A stretch of 64,000 nucleotides of DNA from Paenibacillus sp. FSL R5-0766 (lineage in GTDB: Bacteria; Bacillota; Bacilli; Paenibacillales; Paenibacillaceae), in the NCBI RefSeq assembly GCF_037971845.1, contig NZ_CP150227.1, positions 6,324,001 to 6,388,000 of the forward strand. The letters are read 5' to 3'. Both the position numbers and the translations under genes were made by a program. The first letter of the stretch is position 1. Every line of letters begins with the position of its first letter. The notes beneath the pieces are model-generated. The model was not told where the DNA came from. It did not search any database and was given only the letters and a program-made list of their open reading frames with translations. Below, one piece after another: positions 9,107 through 18,256 of the stretch.

Positions 9107-9127
9107 ACCCAATGTAACTTGGGTTGT
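9107..9127 (-). terminator. Weak hairpin between the two SEDS genes
   Basis: ACCCAA / TTGGGT stem of 6 bp with a six-base loop; on the minus strand it is followed by TTTTGGGGTTTTT. This is a weak candidate terminator for copy B. Confidence 0.3.
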
Positions 9128-9203
9128 CTGTTCCAGGGTTCTATAGTTATCTAGCTTATATACATAAATCTGACGTGCTGTTTCACGGTTTGACTCAAAA
9201 ACG

Positions 9204-10424
9204 TTATTGCTCCTGCTGGGATGGCTTGCGTCTTAGCAATTTCCTCACCAGATCTGTAATACTCGGTTGTTCCGCAGAGCCAAGAATATCCTCGTTCTCT
9301 TCCGTGTGGACCTTAATACTCATCACAAGACCCATGCTGATCATGTTGATCATAATGGAGGTACCACCCGAACTGATAAACGGCAGCGTAATCCCTGTCA
9401 ACGGCATCAGACCAATGAATGGACCAATATTAACAAAGATCTGGTAGAGCAGCATCGCTATGATACCAACAATGAGATAAGGTCCCGCGCGATCCTTACA
9501 CTCCAGTGCAATCAGCACGAGCCTGTGAATAAGGATAAAGTACAGCAAAAGCAATACCGAGGCACCGATGAAACCAAATTCTTCCCCAATCTGCACAAAG
9601 ATGGAGTCAGCATAGGCCAGCGGCACCCGATTTGACTGAATCGTCGTGCCTTCCATATAGCCTTTGCCTGTAATCCCGCCAGAACCAATCGCAAGCTTAG
9701 CATTATACGTCTGCCAGAGTACATCTCTTGAGGTCAGCTCTGGTACAAGCCAAGGGTCAAAACGATCCGCCCAGTGCGAACGTCCAATGTCATTCAGAAA
9801 TTTAACAATCTCATCATGGTAATGAATATACGCCTGTGTACCACCGATAAAAGCAGCCACTGCTATCATAAAGCCAATGAGGGCATGCGTAAATTTAATG
9901 TTGCCGATCCATAATAGGCCCACAAGAATGACCACATAACTTAACGCATTCCCCAAGTCATTTTGGAGCAACACCAGCAGTAATGGTGGCATAACACAGA
10001 GTGTGATCGGGATAACATCACGTCCAAAATAGAGCGGACGATTCTTCTTTCGAGCCAAAAAGGCTGATAAAAACACAATCAGGCATAGTTTGAACAACTC
10101 AGCAGGCTGCAAACTGACCCCGAAGATGGACAGCCAACCTTTTGCACCATAGTACTCTTTACCAAAGAACATAACGAATATGAGCAGGAGCATCCCCACG
10201 CCATAGATATATAAATAATTTTTGATTATGAATTTATAGTTGATCATCGACATCCCAAAAAAGACTACGAATCCCAAAATATAAAAGATCACTGCACTTT
10301 TCGGGAGTCCCTCCAGCTTTGGACGACCAAACGTTGTACTGTAAATCGACAAAATACTGATAACCATCAGAATAACCAATATAAACACAATAGAATAGTC
10401 TATCTTTTTAAATTTGTGCAGCAT
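9204..10424 (-). CDS. SEDS peptidoglycan polymerase, RodA/FtsW family (copy B)
   Basis: Paralogue of the downstream gene with the same length (406 aa) and the same motifs: AKGWLSIFG, QNDLGNALSYVVI, DSIFVQIGEEFGFIGA and PLTGITLPFISSGGTS. The C-terminal tail (TEENEDILGSAEQP...) is charged and cytosolic in both. The ATG at 10424 has GGGGGAA at a spacing of about 9; an upstream TTG in frame is less well placed. Pairwise likeness is high across the whole length, so the pair probably arose by tandem duplication, with the loop after the first helices (residues 30-45) and the tail diverging most. Confidence 0.93.
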   Translation of the reverse strand: MLHKFKKIDYSIVFILVILMVISILSIYSTTFGRPKLEGLPKSAVIFYILGFVVFFGMSMINYKFIIKNYLYIYGVGMLLLIFVMFFGKEYYGAKGWLSIFGVSLQPAELFKLCLIVFLSAFLARKKNRPLYFGRDVIPITLCVMPPLLLVLLQNDLGNALSYVVILVGLLWIGNIKFTHALIGFMIAVAAFIGGTQAYIHYHDEIVKFLNDIGRSHWADRFDPWLVPELTSRDVLWQTYNAKLAIGSGGITGKGYMEGTTIQSNRVPLAYADSIFVQIGEEFGFIGASVLLLLYFILIHRLVLIALECKDRAGPYLIVGIIAMLLYQIFVNIGPFIGLMPLTGITLPFISSGGTSIMINMISMGLVMSIKVHTEENEDILGSAEQPSITDLVRKLLRRKPSQQEQ

Positions 10425-10509
10425 GTAATTATGTTCCCCCAAGCATTCAGAAATCTCCGGTATATCTCATTGTAGAGGATTTCACGGCAAAAAGAAAACC
10501 CGCAGAACC

Positions 10510-11415
10510 TTACATTTTCGTCACCTGTTCCGAAGTACGAACACCCAGGACATGCCGCTCGATTCCGGCAAGGTCCGGTACAATGATAATTTCCGGCCAA
10601 TATCCCGCCGTTTCAAGCAGAGCCGCGATGTCGCGAGCTTGCCCCTGGCCCAGCTCAAAACCAATGATCTGCGGCGGCGCAGGCAACAGCGCCAGTTGCT
10701 CCAACATGAAACGGTACGGTGCGAGCCCATCCGGACCGCCGTCCAGTGCCATGCGCGGCTCATGATCGCGCACCTCTTGCTGTAACCCGGCGATATCCGC
10801 CGCCGGGATATAGGGCGGGTTGGACACCAGGATGTCCACCCGAGCCCCGGCGAACGGGGCCAGCAGATCGCCTTCACGGAAGTCGATCTGTACCCCGTTC
10901 GCGGCCGCGTTCCGCGCGGCCACTTGCAGGGCAGCCGCCGAGAGATCACCGGCGCCTACCTGCCAGCGCGGGCGCAGTGAAGCCATCGTCACCGCGATGG
11001 CACCACTGCCCGTGCCGATATCGACGGCGAGCGGAGCGCCGTCAGGAAACACGCGGTCGGCTTCGCGTAGCACAGCCTCGACCAACAGCTCGGTCTCCGG
11101 CCGCGGAATCAGCACAGCCGACGTGACCTCGAACGGCAGCCCATAGAATTCCTGGCTGCCGATAATGTATTGCGCCGGCTCACCCGCAGCCTTGCGCGTG
11201 ACGGCGTCCTCCCACCGGCTGCGATGCTCGGTGGGAAAAGGCTCCGGCTGCATCATGTAATACGCGGCGCCATAAACGCCGAGTACATGTTCCAGCAGCA
11301 GCCGGGCATTGTTTTGCGGCTCGTACACGCCGCACTTCTCCAAAAAAGAGGAAGCCTCCACGAAGGCTTCCCGACAGCTCTGTTCCGGCGTCATGACAAA
11401 CTGCGCGCGGGTCAC
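10510..11415 (-). CDS. prmC: Release-factor glutamine methyltransferase
   Basis: Methylates the Gln of the GGQ motif in release factors, using SAM. The N-terminal helical domain (residues about 15-90) precedes a Rossmann methyltransferase with VDIGTGSGAIAV (SAM loop, about 130) and the catalytic NPPYIP near 197. At 301 aa it has family length. It starts with GTG at 11415, 8 nt after GGAG, only 3 nt beyond the prfA stop, so it is translationally linked to its substrate gene. The coding region is strongly GC-rich relative to prfA. Confidence 0.96.
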   Translation of the reverse strand: MTRAQFVMTPEQSCREAFVEASSFLEKCGVYEPQNNARLLLEHVLGVYGAAYYMMQPEPFPTEHRSRWEDAVTRKAAGEPAQYIIGSQEFYGLPFEVTSAVLIPRPETELLVEAVLREADRVFPDGAPLAVDIGTGSGAIAVTMASLRPRWQVGAGDLSAAALQVAARNAAANGVQIDFREGDLLAPFAGARVDILVSNPPYIPAADIAGLQQEVRDHEPRMALDGGPDGLAPYRFMLEQLALLPAPPQIIGFELGQGQARDIAALLETAGYWPEIIIVPDLAGIERHVLGVRTSEQVTKM

Positions 11416-11418
11416 AGA

Positions 11419-12486
11419 TTATTCTCCTCTATCCATCATCTCAGTCTGCTGAGCAATGGTCAGTGCAGACAAGATATCTTCAATCTCCCCGTTCATGATC
11501 TGATCCAGCTTGTGCATCGTCAGACCGATACGGTGATCCGTCACACGGCTTTGCGGGAAATTGTACGTACGAATCCGCTCACTCCGGTCACCCGTCCCCA
11601 CTTTACTCTTCCGCTCAACAGAGATCTTCGCTTCCTCTTCCATACGTTTCATATCGAAGATACGTGTACGCAGAACCTGCAATGCTTTTTCCTTGTTGGA
11701 GTTCTGTGATTTTCCATCCTGACATGTCGCAACGATTCCCGTTGGAACGTGCGTTACCCGTACTGCGGATTTCGTGGTATTAACCGATTGTCCACCGGCA
11801 CCACTGGAACAGAACGTATCAACACGGATGTCTTTGTCATGAATTTCAATATCGAAATCTTCGGCTTCAGGCATAACCGCAACCGTTGAAGTTGACGTAT
11901 GAATACGTCCGCCGGATTCGGTTGTTGGAATACGCTGTACACGGTGTGCGCCGCTTTCGTATTTCATTTTGCTGTATGCGCCACGTCCGTTGATCAGGAA
12001 AACAACCTCTTTGAATCCACCGAGATCATTTGTGTTAACGTCCATCAGCTCTACACGCCAGCCTTGTGCATCTGCATAACGTGTGTACATCCGATACAGA
12101 TCTGCTGCAAACAATGCTGCTTCATCTCCACCAGCTGCTCCGCGAATCTCAACAATAACGTTTTTGTCGTCATTCGGATCTTTTGGCAGCATGAGTACAC
12201 GAATCAATTCGTCCAGTTCCTTCTGGCGAGTGCTCAGTTCGTCAATTTCCATTTTGACCATTTCGCGCATCTCATCATCCAGCTTCTCACCCTGCATTTC
12301 CTTCGCAGCTTCGAGATCCTGACTTACCTGTTTGTATTCATTGTACGCTTCATAAGTTGGTTGCAGATCGGATTGTTCTTTGGAGTATTCCCGCAGCTTT
12401 TTGTTGTCACTTGCCACATCCGGGTCACACAAAAGCTCGCTCAACTTGTCATAACGGTCGGCTAACGCCTGTAATTTATCCAACAT
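11419..12486 (-). CDS. prfA: Peptide chain release factor 1
   Basis: Recognises UAA/UAG and triggers peptide release. The 355-aa product has the GGQ motif ([12 protein letters not shown], about residue 230), the N-terminal coiled-coil domain (1-100) and the conserved [25 protein letters not shown] block (residues around 190-205; cited in part). Its stop is followed at once by prmC. A TATAAT box with an extended TG element lies about 290 nt upstream, which would give a long leader. Confidence 0.97.
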   Translation of the reverse strand: MLDKLQALADRYDKLSELLCDPDVASDNKKLREYSKEQSDLQPTYEAYNEYKQVSQDLEAAKEMQGEKLDDEMREMVKMEIDELSTRQKELDELIRVLMLPKDPNDDKNVIVEIRGAAGGDEAALFAADLYRMYTRYADAQGWRVELMDVNTNDLGGFKEVVFLINGRGAYSKMKYESGAHRVQRIPTTESGGRIHTSTSTVAVMPEAEDFDIEIHDKDIRVDTFCSSGAGGQSVNTTKSAVRVTHVPTGIVATCQDGKSQNSNKEKALQVLRTRIFDMKRMEEEAKISVERKSKVGTGDRSERIRTYNFPQSRVTDHRIGLTMHKLDQIMNGEIEDILSALTIAQQTEMMDRGE

Positions 12487-12984
12487 GTATAGTCACCTCA
12501 CGCATTATTTTGTCCAAGCACATCACATTTTCAATAATTATTTCAATCCAACATTAATTACATCTATAATCTATATTCCACAACGCACAGGATTCTCACG
12601 AATCCCCTGACCGCAGCATGTATTCACATTCATGTATGATCGACGTATAACATCGCTACAACGTCATCAAATCCTTTACTTTTAAAGTGAAATCAAGAAA
12701 TCGTGTACCCTGAATGAAATCCGCTTCAGCTCATCTGTTCTAGCGCGAATTTCAACGTGGTATACGACTCTTAATTATAGCATATTCTTATGGTTCTGAA
12801 TAGTAACTGTTCCGCATGCAGATGAACTAATTTTTAAATGCAATTTTCTCAACTTTCACTCGTTGCCATCCTGCTCATGGATCAGCCTGCCGGAAATGAT
12901 TGTAACAAATAGATCATTCAATTTTCTTTCTGATGTTGTAAAATAAATTCAATGGATATTTGAGTTTAGGAGGGAATGGATGAT
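12487..12984. other. Intergenic region with prfA leader
   Basis: About 500 bp with no gene. It carries the probable prfA promoter (extended -10 TGCTATAAT read on the minus strand at 12774-12782) and hence a leader of about 280 nt, including a GGATTC/GAATCC hairpin. I recognise no riboswitch or T-box. On the plus strand the end of the region leads into the nitrilase gene with AGGAGGG near 12968. Confidence 0.5.
12774..12782 (-). promoter_or_regulatory. Extended -10 element for prfA
   Basis: TGC followed by TATAAT on the minus strand, about 290 nt before the prfA start. A clear -35 hexamer is not visible (TATTCA is the nearest), as expected for an extended -10 promoter. Confidence 0.5.
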
Positions 12985-13839
12985 ATGAACTTAACACCAG
13001 CTGTTTATCCAACAGAAAAATTAAAGATTGCTTTGGCACAATGTTCTTCGATCGACGGAAATATTGAAGAGAACGTTAATAGGGCTTATGAGATGATTGA
13101 AGAAGCTGGAAAAGAGCATGCCGATATTATCATGTTTCCAGAAAAATACCTGACGGGATATGTGCCAGAAATCGTAGAATCTAATTTAACTGAATATACA
13201 CTCTCCATTAATGATGCGAGGATTGATAAGTTGCGTCAAGCATGCAAAAAGTACGGCATTTGGTCAATCATCGGAACCCCAGTAAGAAGAAGCGAGGATG
13301 TGTTCATCTCTTCAATTATAATAGATTCCAATGGACATGAAGTAGGTGTTTATGACAAGTCTCATTTATTTCAAACAGAGAAGGAACTGTTTTCAACCAA
13401 TAATGAGCAGGTCATCATTAAATTAAAGGGCTGGAATATTGGGATGGCCATCTGTTATGATGCAGGTTTCCCTGAACATTCTCGTCTTTTAGCACAAAAT
13501 GGCTGTCATTTATATATGGGTAGCTCTCTTTTTAGTAAAGGAATGGGGTACAAAGAGTCACGAGTATGGTTTCCTGCCCGCGCTCTGGATAATACGATAT
13601 TTACAGCGATGTGTAATCACGTTGGAACAACCGGAGTCTGGGATACGTGTGGACATAGCGGTGTATGGAACCCTCTAGGTGATAATATAATTGATGCCTC
13701 GCAAGACAACGTTGAATTGCTATTGGCTGAATTAGACCCCGCTCTTCTTAATCAAGCTAGAAATGGCGAAAGAATGCTTGCAGATTCGTTTGATATAAAT
13801 AAAGAACACTATTCTTTCAAGACTATTGTCAGTAATTAA
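12985..13839 (+). CDS. Carbon-nitrogen hydrolase (nitrilase superfamily)
   Basis: A cytosolic amidase-type hydrolase of unknown substrate, 284 aa. The catalytic triad is visible: Glu in FPEKYLTGY (near 50), Lys in YDKSHLFQTEKE (near 124) and Cys in MAICYDAGFPEHSRL (near 158). An upstream ATG at 12976 is only 2 nt from AGGAGG, so the ATG at 12985 is preferred. It is A+T-rich compared with the genes around it, stands alone between prfA and ychF on the opposite strand, and shares a bidirectional terminator with ychF. This points to an inserted single gene. Confidence 0.85.
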   Translation: MNLTPAVYPTEKLKIALAQCSSIDGNIEENVNRAYEMIEEAGKEHADIIMFPEKYLTGYVPEIVESNLTEYTLSINDARIDKLRQACKKYGIWSIIGTPVRRSEDVFISSIIIDSNGHEVGVYDKSHLFQTEKELFSTNNEQVIIKLKGWNIGMAICYDAGFPEHSRLLAQNGCHLYMGSSLFSKGMGYKESRVWFPARALDNTIFTAMCNHVGTTGVWDTCGHSGVWNPLGDNIIDASQDNVELLLAELDPALLNQARNGERMLADSFDINKEHYSFKTIVSN

Positions 13840-13907
13840 GCAAACCTCGTATGAATTGAAGCCTATATAAGTACATTACGATTGAAGTCGCCCCATACAT
13901 CGATACT

Positions 13908-13948
13908 AAAAACCCTACAATCTTCACGAGAAGATCGTAGGGTTTTTG
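13908..13948. terminator. Bidirectional terminator between nitrilase gene and ychF
   Basis: AAAAACCCTAC and GTAGGGTTTTT flank an inner GATCTTC/GAAGAT-type stem. T runs occur on both strands, which suits two converging genes. Confidence 0.85.
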
Positions 13949-13980
13949 GTTATTGAATCTACATATAAACTTGTAACAAC

Positions 13981-15081
13981 CTATACGTTGAAACGGAAGT
14001 GCATAACGTCGCCGTCATTTACAACGTACTCTTTACCTTCAAGACGAAGTTGTCCGCGCTCTTTAGCACCGTTCATGGAACCCGCTGCAACCAGATCGTC
14101 GTAGGAAACCACTTCTGCACGGATGAATCCACGTTCGAAGTCGGTGTGAATGACACCCGCTGCGCCAGGTGCTTTGGTACCTTTGCGGATTGTCCAAGCA
14201 CGAACTTCCTGTACACCTGCTGTGAAGTATGTGTACAGACCGAGCAATTTGTAAGCCGCTTTGATCAACAGGTTCAGACCGGAATCCTCGATACCGAGTT
14301 CTTCCAGGAACATTTGTTTATCTTCGCCTTCCAGCTCGGAGATCTCTTCTTCAACCTTTGCACTGATTGGCACCACTTCTGCATTCTCAGCAGCTGCAAA
14401 TTCTCTTACTTTTTGCACGTAAGCATTGTTCGCCACGTCACCGATTTCGTCCTCAGCTACATTGGCTGCATACAGAACAGGCTTCAGGGTAAGCAAGTGC
14501 AGATCGCGCACGATCAGAAGCTCGTCATCCGTAAGTTCCATGCTGCGTGCCGGCTTGTCATCGTACAGAACAGCCTTCACTCTCTCCAATACTTCTACTT
14601 CTTGAGAGGCAGTCTTGTTGCCGCCCTTCATGTTTTTCTTGGAGCGATCGATTTTCTTCTCAACACTCTCGATATCGGCCAGGATCAGCTCCAGATTGAT
14701 CGTCTGGATGTCGCTCACCGGGTCAATTTTACCATCGACGTGTGTGATGTTCTCATCTACAAAGCAACGTACCACGTGTACAATTGCATCTACCTCACGA
14801 ATGTGGGCAAGGAACTTGTTACCAAGACCTTCGCCTTTGCTCGCACCGCGAACAAGACCTGCGATATCTACAAACTCAAACGCTGTTGGTACTGTTTTCT
14901 TAGGTACAACGAGTTCTGTCAGTTTGTCCAAACGCTCATCGGGTACTTCAACGATCCCCACGTTAGGGTCAATCGTACAGAACGGATAGTTTGCCGATTC
15001 GGCACCTGCTTGTGTAATAGCGTTAAACAACGTAGATTTTCCGACGTTCGGAAGCCCTACAATTCCTGCTTTCAAAGCCAT
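13981..15081 (-). CDS. ychF: Redox-regulated ATPase YchF (Obg-like)
   Basis: A universally conserved OBG-family P-loop protein that hydrolyses ATP in preference to GTP and associates with ribosomes and stress responses. The 366-aa product has the Walker A GLPNVGKSTLFNAIT (residue 9 onward), the switch region FCTIDPNVGIVEVPD, the DIAGLVRGASKGEGLGN box and the NVAEDE-type specificity motif, followed by a C-terminal TGS-like domain ending VMHFRFNV. The ATG at 15081 has GAGGAG upstream. Confidence 0.97.
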   Translation of the reverse strand: MALKAGIVGLPNVGKSTLFNAITQAGAESANYPFCTIDPNVGIVEVPDERLDKLTELVVPKKTVPTAFEFVDIAGLVRGASKGEGLGNKFLAHIREVDAIVHVVRCFVDENITHVDGKIDPVSDIQTINLELILADIESVEKKIDRSKKNMKGGNKTASQEVEVLERVKAVLYDDKPARSMELTDDELLIVRDLHLLTLKPVLYAANVAEDEIGDVANNAYVQKVREFAAAENAEVVPISAKVEEEISELEGEDKQMFLEELGIEDSGLNLLIKAAYKLLGLYTYFTAGVQEVRAWTIRKGTKAPGAAGVIHTDFERGFIRAEVVSYDDLVAAGSMNGAKERGQLRLEGKEYVVNDGDVMHFRFNV

Positions 15082-15202
15082 GTATATGACAACTCCTCAT
15101 TGATTACTTGTTCGGTATGGATAATCCTATACATTATATATGACAAACCTCAAGGCATCAAGGAACTTCGCCAATTCGACCAGAGTCCGATCCGCTATTG
15201 GT

Positions 15203-15673
15203 TTAACCTTTGATTTCCTTGTACATCGTCAGATCCGTTACCTCATATCCCATCTTGCGATACAGGCTGCTCGCCCGCACATTATGTCCAAACACATGCA
15301 AACCAATGCGATCCACGCCAAGACTCAAGGCCGTCTGTTCAAGCGCCTGCATTGTCTCTGTTCCGTATCCCTTACCACGATGCGCTTCTTCAACCACAAT
15401 ATCCAGCAAAAAAGCATCCTTCCCGCGGCGATTATCCGTGATGTTAAACCAGATATATCCCACATTTCCGTCCACAGGGTGCACCAGATTGTAGAGATAC
15501 GCTCCCGGTGTGTTCAAGCCTTCTGGCAGATAACGTTCATAAGATTCCTCGGCAAGTTGCTGCGCCTCTTCCTCAGCCCAGGTACCCGCTTCTACTTTTT
15601 CTTCTGCAAAATCCTTAATCGATCGAATGCGAAAACTCGCATAATCTTCCTGATTCATTGGAGAAAGTTCCAA
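15203..15673 (-). CDS. GNAT-family N-acetyltransferase
   Basis: An acetyl-CoA-dependent acetyltransferase with unknown acceptor, 156 aa. Motif A, the CoA pyrophosphate loop, is seen as VVEEAHRGKGYGTETMQALE (about 92-111), followed by the motif-B-like NVRASSLYRKMGYEVTD. It begins with TTG at 15673, 8 nt after AAGGAGG; the first ATG is five codons later with no site of its own. It lies upstream of ychF on the same strand, separated by about 120 nt. Confidence 0.9.
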   Translation of the reverse strand: MELSPMNQEDYASFRIRSIKDFAEEKVEAGTWAEEEAQQLAEESYERYLPEGLNTPGAYLYNLVHPVDGNVGYIWFNITDNRRGKDAFLLDIVVEEAHRGKGYGTETMQALEQTALSLGVDRIGLHVFGHNVRASSLYRKMGYEVTDLTMYKEIKG

Positions 15674-15886
15674 GTTATTCCCCTCCTTATTAAGAGTGAT
15701 CTTAATTATGTATGAACTCTGTGCAGTCCTTTTTGCACTACTAGTATCTTATTGTATCCTGTTCTCTCGCTTAGCGCATGAAGTTATTCTGACGGTTCGG
15801 TTTTCAATTTTCATATTTATCCATTTTAATCAAAACTTTTGATCTCTTCTCATCGTTTATACCTCATAGGAAAGGAGTGGATCATA

Positions 15887-16321
15887 TTGAACACACGTCG
15901 CCGATTCTCCAAAAAGAAAATGATTATCTTATCCGCTATCATACTCGGAATCGCCATAGTCGCTTTTATGAGCTTTCTGAATGCAATGGATCCCTTTCGC
16001 CACTTAAGAATCACGATCCACAATCAGTCCGACTATGACCTCACCCATATTCAGGCTAGCCTAGTCCAAGGCGACAACTCGTTAAACAACAATGAGAGTG
16101 GCTCCACCTACGTATTCAATAAGGATATTCCCAGCGGAGCAAACGTGAAATTCGCCCCGCAGCTGAAACGTTCCGGGGAGGGGGCCGTCTCCTTGGCGTT
16201 TACGGACAGCCGCGGAAAAACCTATAACAAAACAGTTTGCGGTTATACCGAATACTTGTCCGGCAATTCCTACGTCACTGTAACCAATGAGAATGTCACC
16301 GTGAAAGATGAATGTATGTAA
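15887..16321 (+). CDS. Small membrane-anchored protein, function unknown
   Basis: A 145-codon frame starting with TTG at 15887, 9 nt after AAAGGAG. The N-terminus is very basic (NTRRRFSKKK), then comes one hydrophobic helix (about residues 12-32), then a hydrophilic domain of about 110 residues likely outside the cell. That domain has RITIHNQSDYDLTHIQ, typical of a beta-sandwich strand, and two cysteines near the C-terminus (TVCGYTEY and KDECM) that could form a disulfide. No family is recognised with certainty. Confidence 0.7.
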   Translation: MNTRRRFSKKKMIILSAIILGIAIVAFMSFLNAMDPFRHLRITIHNQSDYDLTHIQASLVQGDNSLNNNESGSTYVFNKDIPSGANVKFAPQLKRSGEGAVSLAFTDSRGKTYNKTVCGYTEYLSGNSYVTVTNENVTVKDECM

Positions 16322-16393
16322 TAGCGATACTTCGCTCTGTGGACTTATGTTAAAATATAGGGGCGAGCGACCCGCCAAAGTTTCTCGCCCAAA

Positions 16394-16427
16394 GTCGATT
16401 GAATTATTCAATCGGCTTATTTATTTT
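16394..16427 (+). terminator. Terminator of the small membrane-protein gene
   Basis: CGATTGAA-TTA-TTCAATCG hairpin followed by a T-rich TTATTTATTTT tract on the plus strand. It overlaps the stop codon of the converging Spo0E-like gene. Confidence 0.65.
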
Positions 16428-16574
16428 AACCTGATTGTATTGATTAATTAGATCATCCAGGACCATAGATTGCTGTATAACATGAGGATGAAGCAGATCT
16501 CCATAGTCCACCTTGAGTTGATAGAGCTTTTGTCTCGCTGCTTCGATCTGCAACTTGAGCTCACCACAATCCAT
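16404..16574 (-). CDS. Spo0E-like aspartyl-phosphate phosphatase
   Basis: A 56-aa two-helix hairpin protein of the Spo0E family, which dephosphorylates Spo0A~P and so delays sporulation (family role). The signature SMVLDDLINQY matches the SxxLDxLI motif, preceded by LKLQIEAARQKLYQL for helix 1 and a short turn YGDLLHP. The ATG at 16574 follows GGGAGGGG; an upstream in-frame ATG at 16598 has none. The C-terminus overlaps the terminator hairpin of the converging gene. Confidence 0.88.
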   Translation of the reverse strand: MDCGELKLQIEAARQKLYQLKVDYGDLLHPHVIQQSMVLDDLINQYNQVKINKPIE

Positions 16575-16644
16575 ATTCACCCCTCCCTGTTGTAACATTC
16601 TAGTCCATTCTGCTAATTAGTAGGAAATCAAGTGAACTCCAACA

Positions 16645-16694
16645 CGAAAAAGCTCCCTTCAACGTAGACAATTCACCATTCTACTTGAGGGAGC
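16645..16694 (-). terminator. Terminator after the pro-peptide gene
   Basis: GCTCCCT(C)AA... pairs with ...TT(G)AAGGGAGC over about 13 bp, followed by TTTTT on the minus strand, 38 nt after the pro-peptide stop. It closes the regulator/peptide transcription unit. Confidence 0.8.
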
Positions 16695-16731
16695 AGCTCA
16701 TATTCAAAAAGCGTATTTTCAGAAATGCTGG

Positions 16732-16863
16732 TTAACTCCCTGTGCCGTGGCCATTAGTTGTCACGATTACTGGACGGTCTTTTTCAACGGGGATGGGTTG
16801 AGTAGTAGGAAAAACAACGCCTACTGTGATACTGCATGTAACTATCAATACTGCCAATTTCAT
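16732..16863 (-). CDS. Candidate secreted signalling pro-peptide (Phr/AimP/NprX-like)
   Basis: A 43-codon frame starting 12 nt after the stop of the TPR regulator and on the same strand. The start MKLAVLIVTCSITVGVVF is a short basic-hydrophobic export signal. It is followed by a polar tail containing KDRPVIV and ending VTTNGHGTGS. This layout (regulator, then tiny exported peptide whose C-terminal piece is matured) is the hallmark of RRNPP systems. The ribosome site is weak (GAAGATAAAAGAAG), so it may be coupled to the regulator. The mature peptide is unknown; the last 5-10 residues are my guess. A terminator follows. Confidence 0.72.
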   Translation of the reverse strand: MKLAVLIVTCSITVGVVFPTTQPIPVEKDRPVIVTTNGHGTGS

Positions 16864-16875
16864 CTTCTTTTATCT

Positions 16876-18213
16876 TCAAAGCTCCCGAATCAACTTATTG
16901 TAACGCAGTTTAACTTCTTCGACTGAACAATACCGAAACTCCTCAAACAAAGATTCGAGAATACCCTCTTTATTCTTAATTTTAATTGCAAAATCCAACC
17001 CTCTAAGGATAAACTCATATCCTTTGGTAAAATCTTGATGTTGTAGATAATATCTCCCTAGGCCGACAAGCAAAGTAACATATTGATCATTCGTAAATTG
17101 CTCGCTGATTTTCCCAATACGGCTACTCTGTTCTTGGTACATGAAATACGCGTCATATGCTTCAAGAACTGAGTCAATGTTGATATCAAACCGATTTGCC
17201 GCATTCACAATTGCACATAAAGCAGGGAAGATTTCGTTCTCTCTCTCCGAGATGTAGTTCATATAACTTGGGATAACCTCTGTTTTACCTGACATTAATT
17301 CATATAGATAACAGTTGCCTTCTGCCCATTCCTCGAACTGACGAATAACAACGGTTTCCTCGTCACTCGGATTATTTATCCAGCTATAATCGGTGTACAA
17401 AGAGACATATTGAAGTGCCTTTTCATATTCTTCATAGTAGAAACAAGCTTCTCCAAGCGCTAAATATGCGTACAAAACGTAGAAAACAATCTGCTTTTTG
17501 GGTTTAGCCTCGGGCTCTTCAGATGTTACCCCTAATTCATAATGGATCATTGCTTTTAGTTTTAACTTGTCAGCAAGATTCTTCACCTTATCCCATCGGC
17601 GTAACGAAGCATACACATTAATCAAATCGTTCAATCCATCCAGCTGGTAGTGTTCATCAAGCCGATCTACAAAAAACTCAAACTGCGTAGCAAGTGTAAG
17701 ATTGCTCAACTGATCCTTGGAAAGTCCGATTGTGAACAAACGATACTGACTTAGAGCCAACCGTTCAGAATGTTGCATTTTCTCACCCTCGGCTACACAA
17801 AGGTACAAGGGCTTGGCCGCTTCCAACTTCCCTTCACGATATAACTGTTCAGCCAACTCGAACAAAAGCGGTGCATAGGAAAGATTATCCATAATTTGAT
17901 TAACGGCTTCTTTCATATAATCGACCTTACCGAGTTCGGCACAACGGTATAAAAAGGGCCCCAGTCTTCGCCAATCCGGGCTCGTATGTACAAAACACTC
18001 ATGTATGTATAATTCATAGAAGTAACCCTCTATTAGACCCATCCCGGCAGTAATTCGATCCAATTGCTGCATGCCTATGGGACGAAGCCCGTTCAGCGTA
18101 CTACTCAACGTCCCTGAGTTAATTCCCGATATCTCAGAGAATTGATTGAGTGTCATATGGTTCGTTTTTAAGTAGTCTGCTAAATGATCACGTATTGTGG
18201 CTACTGATTTCAA
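16876..18213 (-). CDS. XRE-type HTH regulator with TPR domain (RRNPP-like quorum-sensing receptor)
   Basis: A 445-aa cytosolic protein. The N-terminal HTH spans about residues 5-60 (HMTLNQFSEISGINSGTLSST, with LNGLRPIGMQQLDRI after it). The rest, from about 75, is all alpha-helical with repeated 34-residue-like units such as FELAEQLYREGKLEAAKPLY, ALGEACFYYEEYEKALQYV and GLGRYYLQHQDFTKGYEFIL, as in PlcR, NprR and AimR receptors. The start is TTG at 18213, 6 nt after GGTGG; the frame upstream to 18252 lacks a site. The pro-peptide gene follows at 12 nt. The island is A+T-rich compared with its flanks. The target gene is unknown; self-regulation is likely from the operator-like repeats upstream. 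Confidence 0.85.
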   Translation of the reverse strand: MKSVATIRDHLADYLKTNHMTLNQFSEISGINSGTLSSTLNGLRPIGMQQLDRITAGMGLIEGYFYELYIHECFVHTSPDWRRLGPFLYRCAELGKVDYMKEAVNQIMDNLSYAPLLFELAEQLYREGKLEAAKPLYLCVAEGEKMQHSERLALSQYRLFTIGLSKDQLSNLTLATQFEFFVDRLDEHYQLDGLNDLINVYASLRRWDKVKNLADKLKLKAMIHYELGVTSEEPEAKPKKQIVFYVLYAYLALGEACFYYEEYEKALQYVSLYTDYSWINNPSDEETVVIRQFEEWAEGNCYLYELMSGKTEVIPSYMNYISERENEIFPALCAIVNAANRFDINIDSVLEAYDAYFMYQEQSSRIGKISEQFTNDQYVTLLVGLGRYYLQHQDFTKGYEFILRGLDFAIKIKNKEGILESLFEEFRYCSVEEVKLRYNKLIREL

Positions 18214-18256
18214 AGGTACACCACCTTCCAAACAAAAATAAGCAATGGTCAATAAA

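Noticed and set aside
13999..15213. 404-codon plus-strand frame opposite ychF
   Set aside because: Antisense of a highly conserved gene; composition is typical of reversed coding sequence, no start signal.
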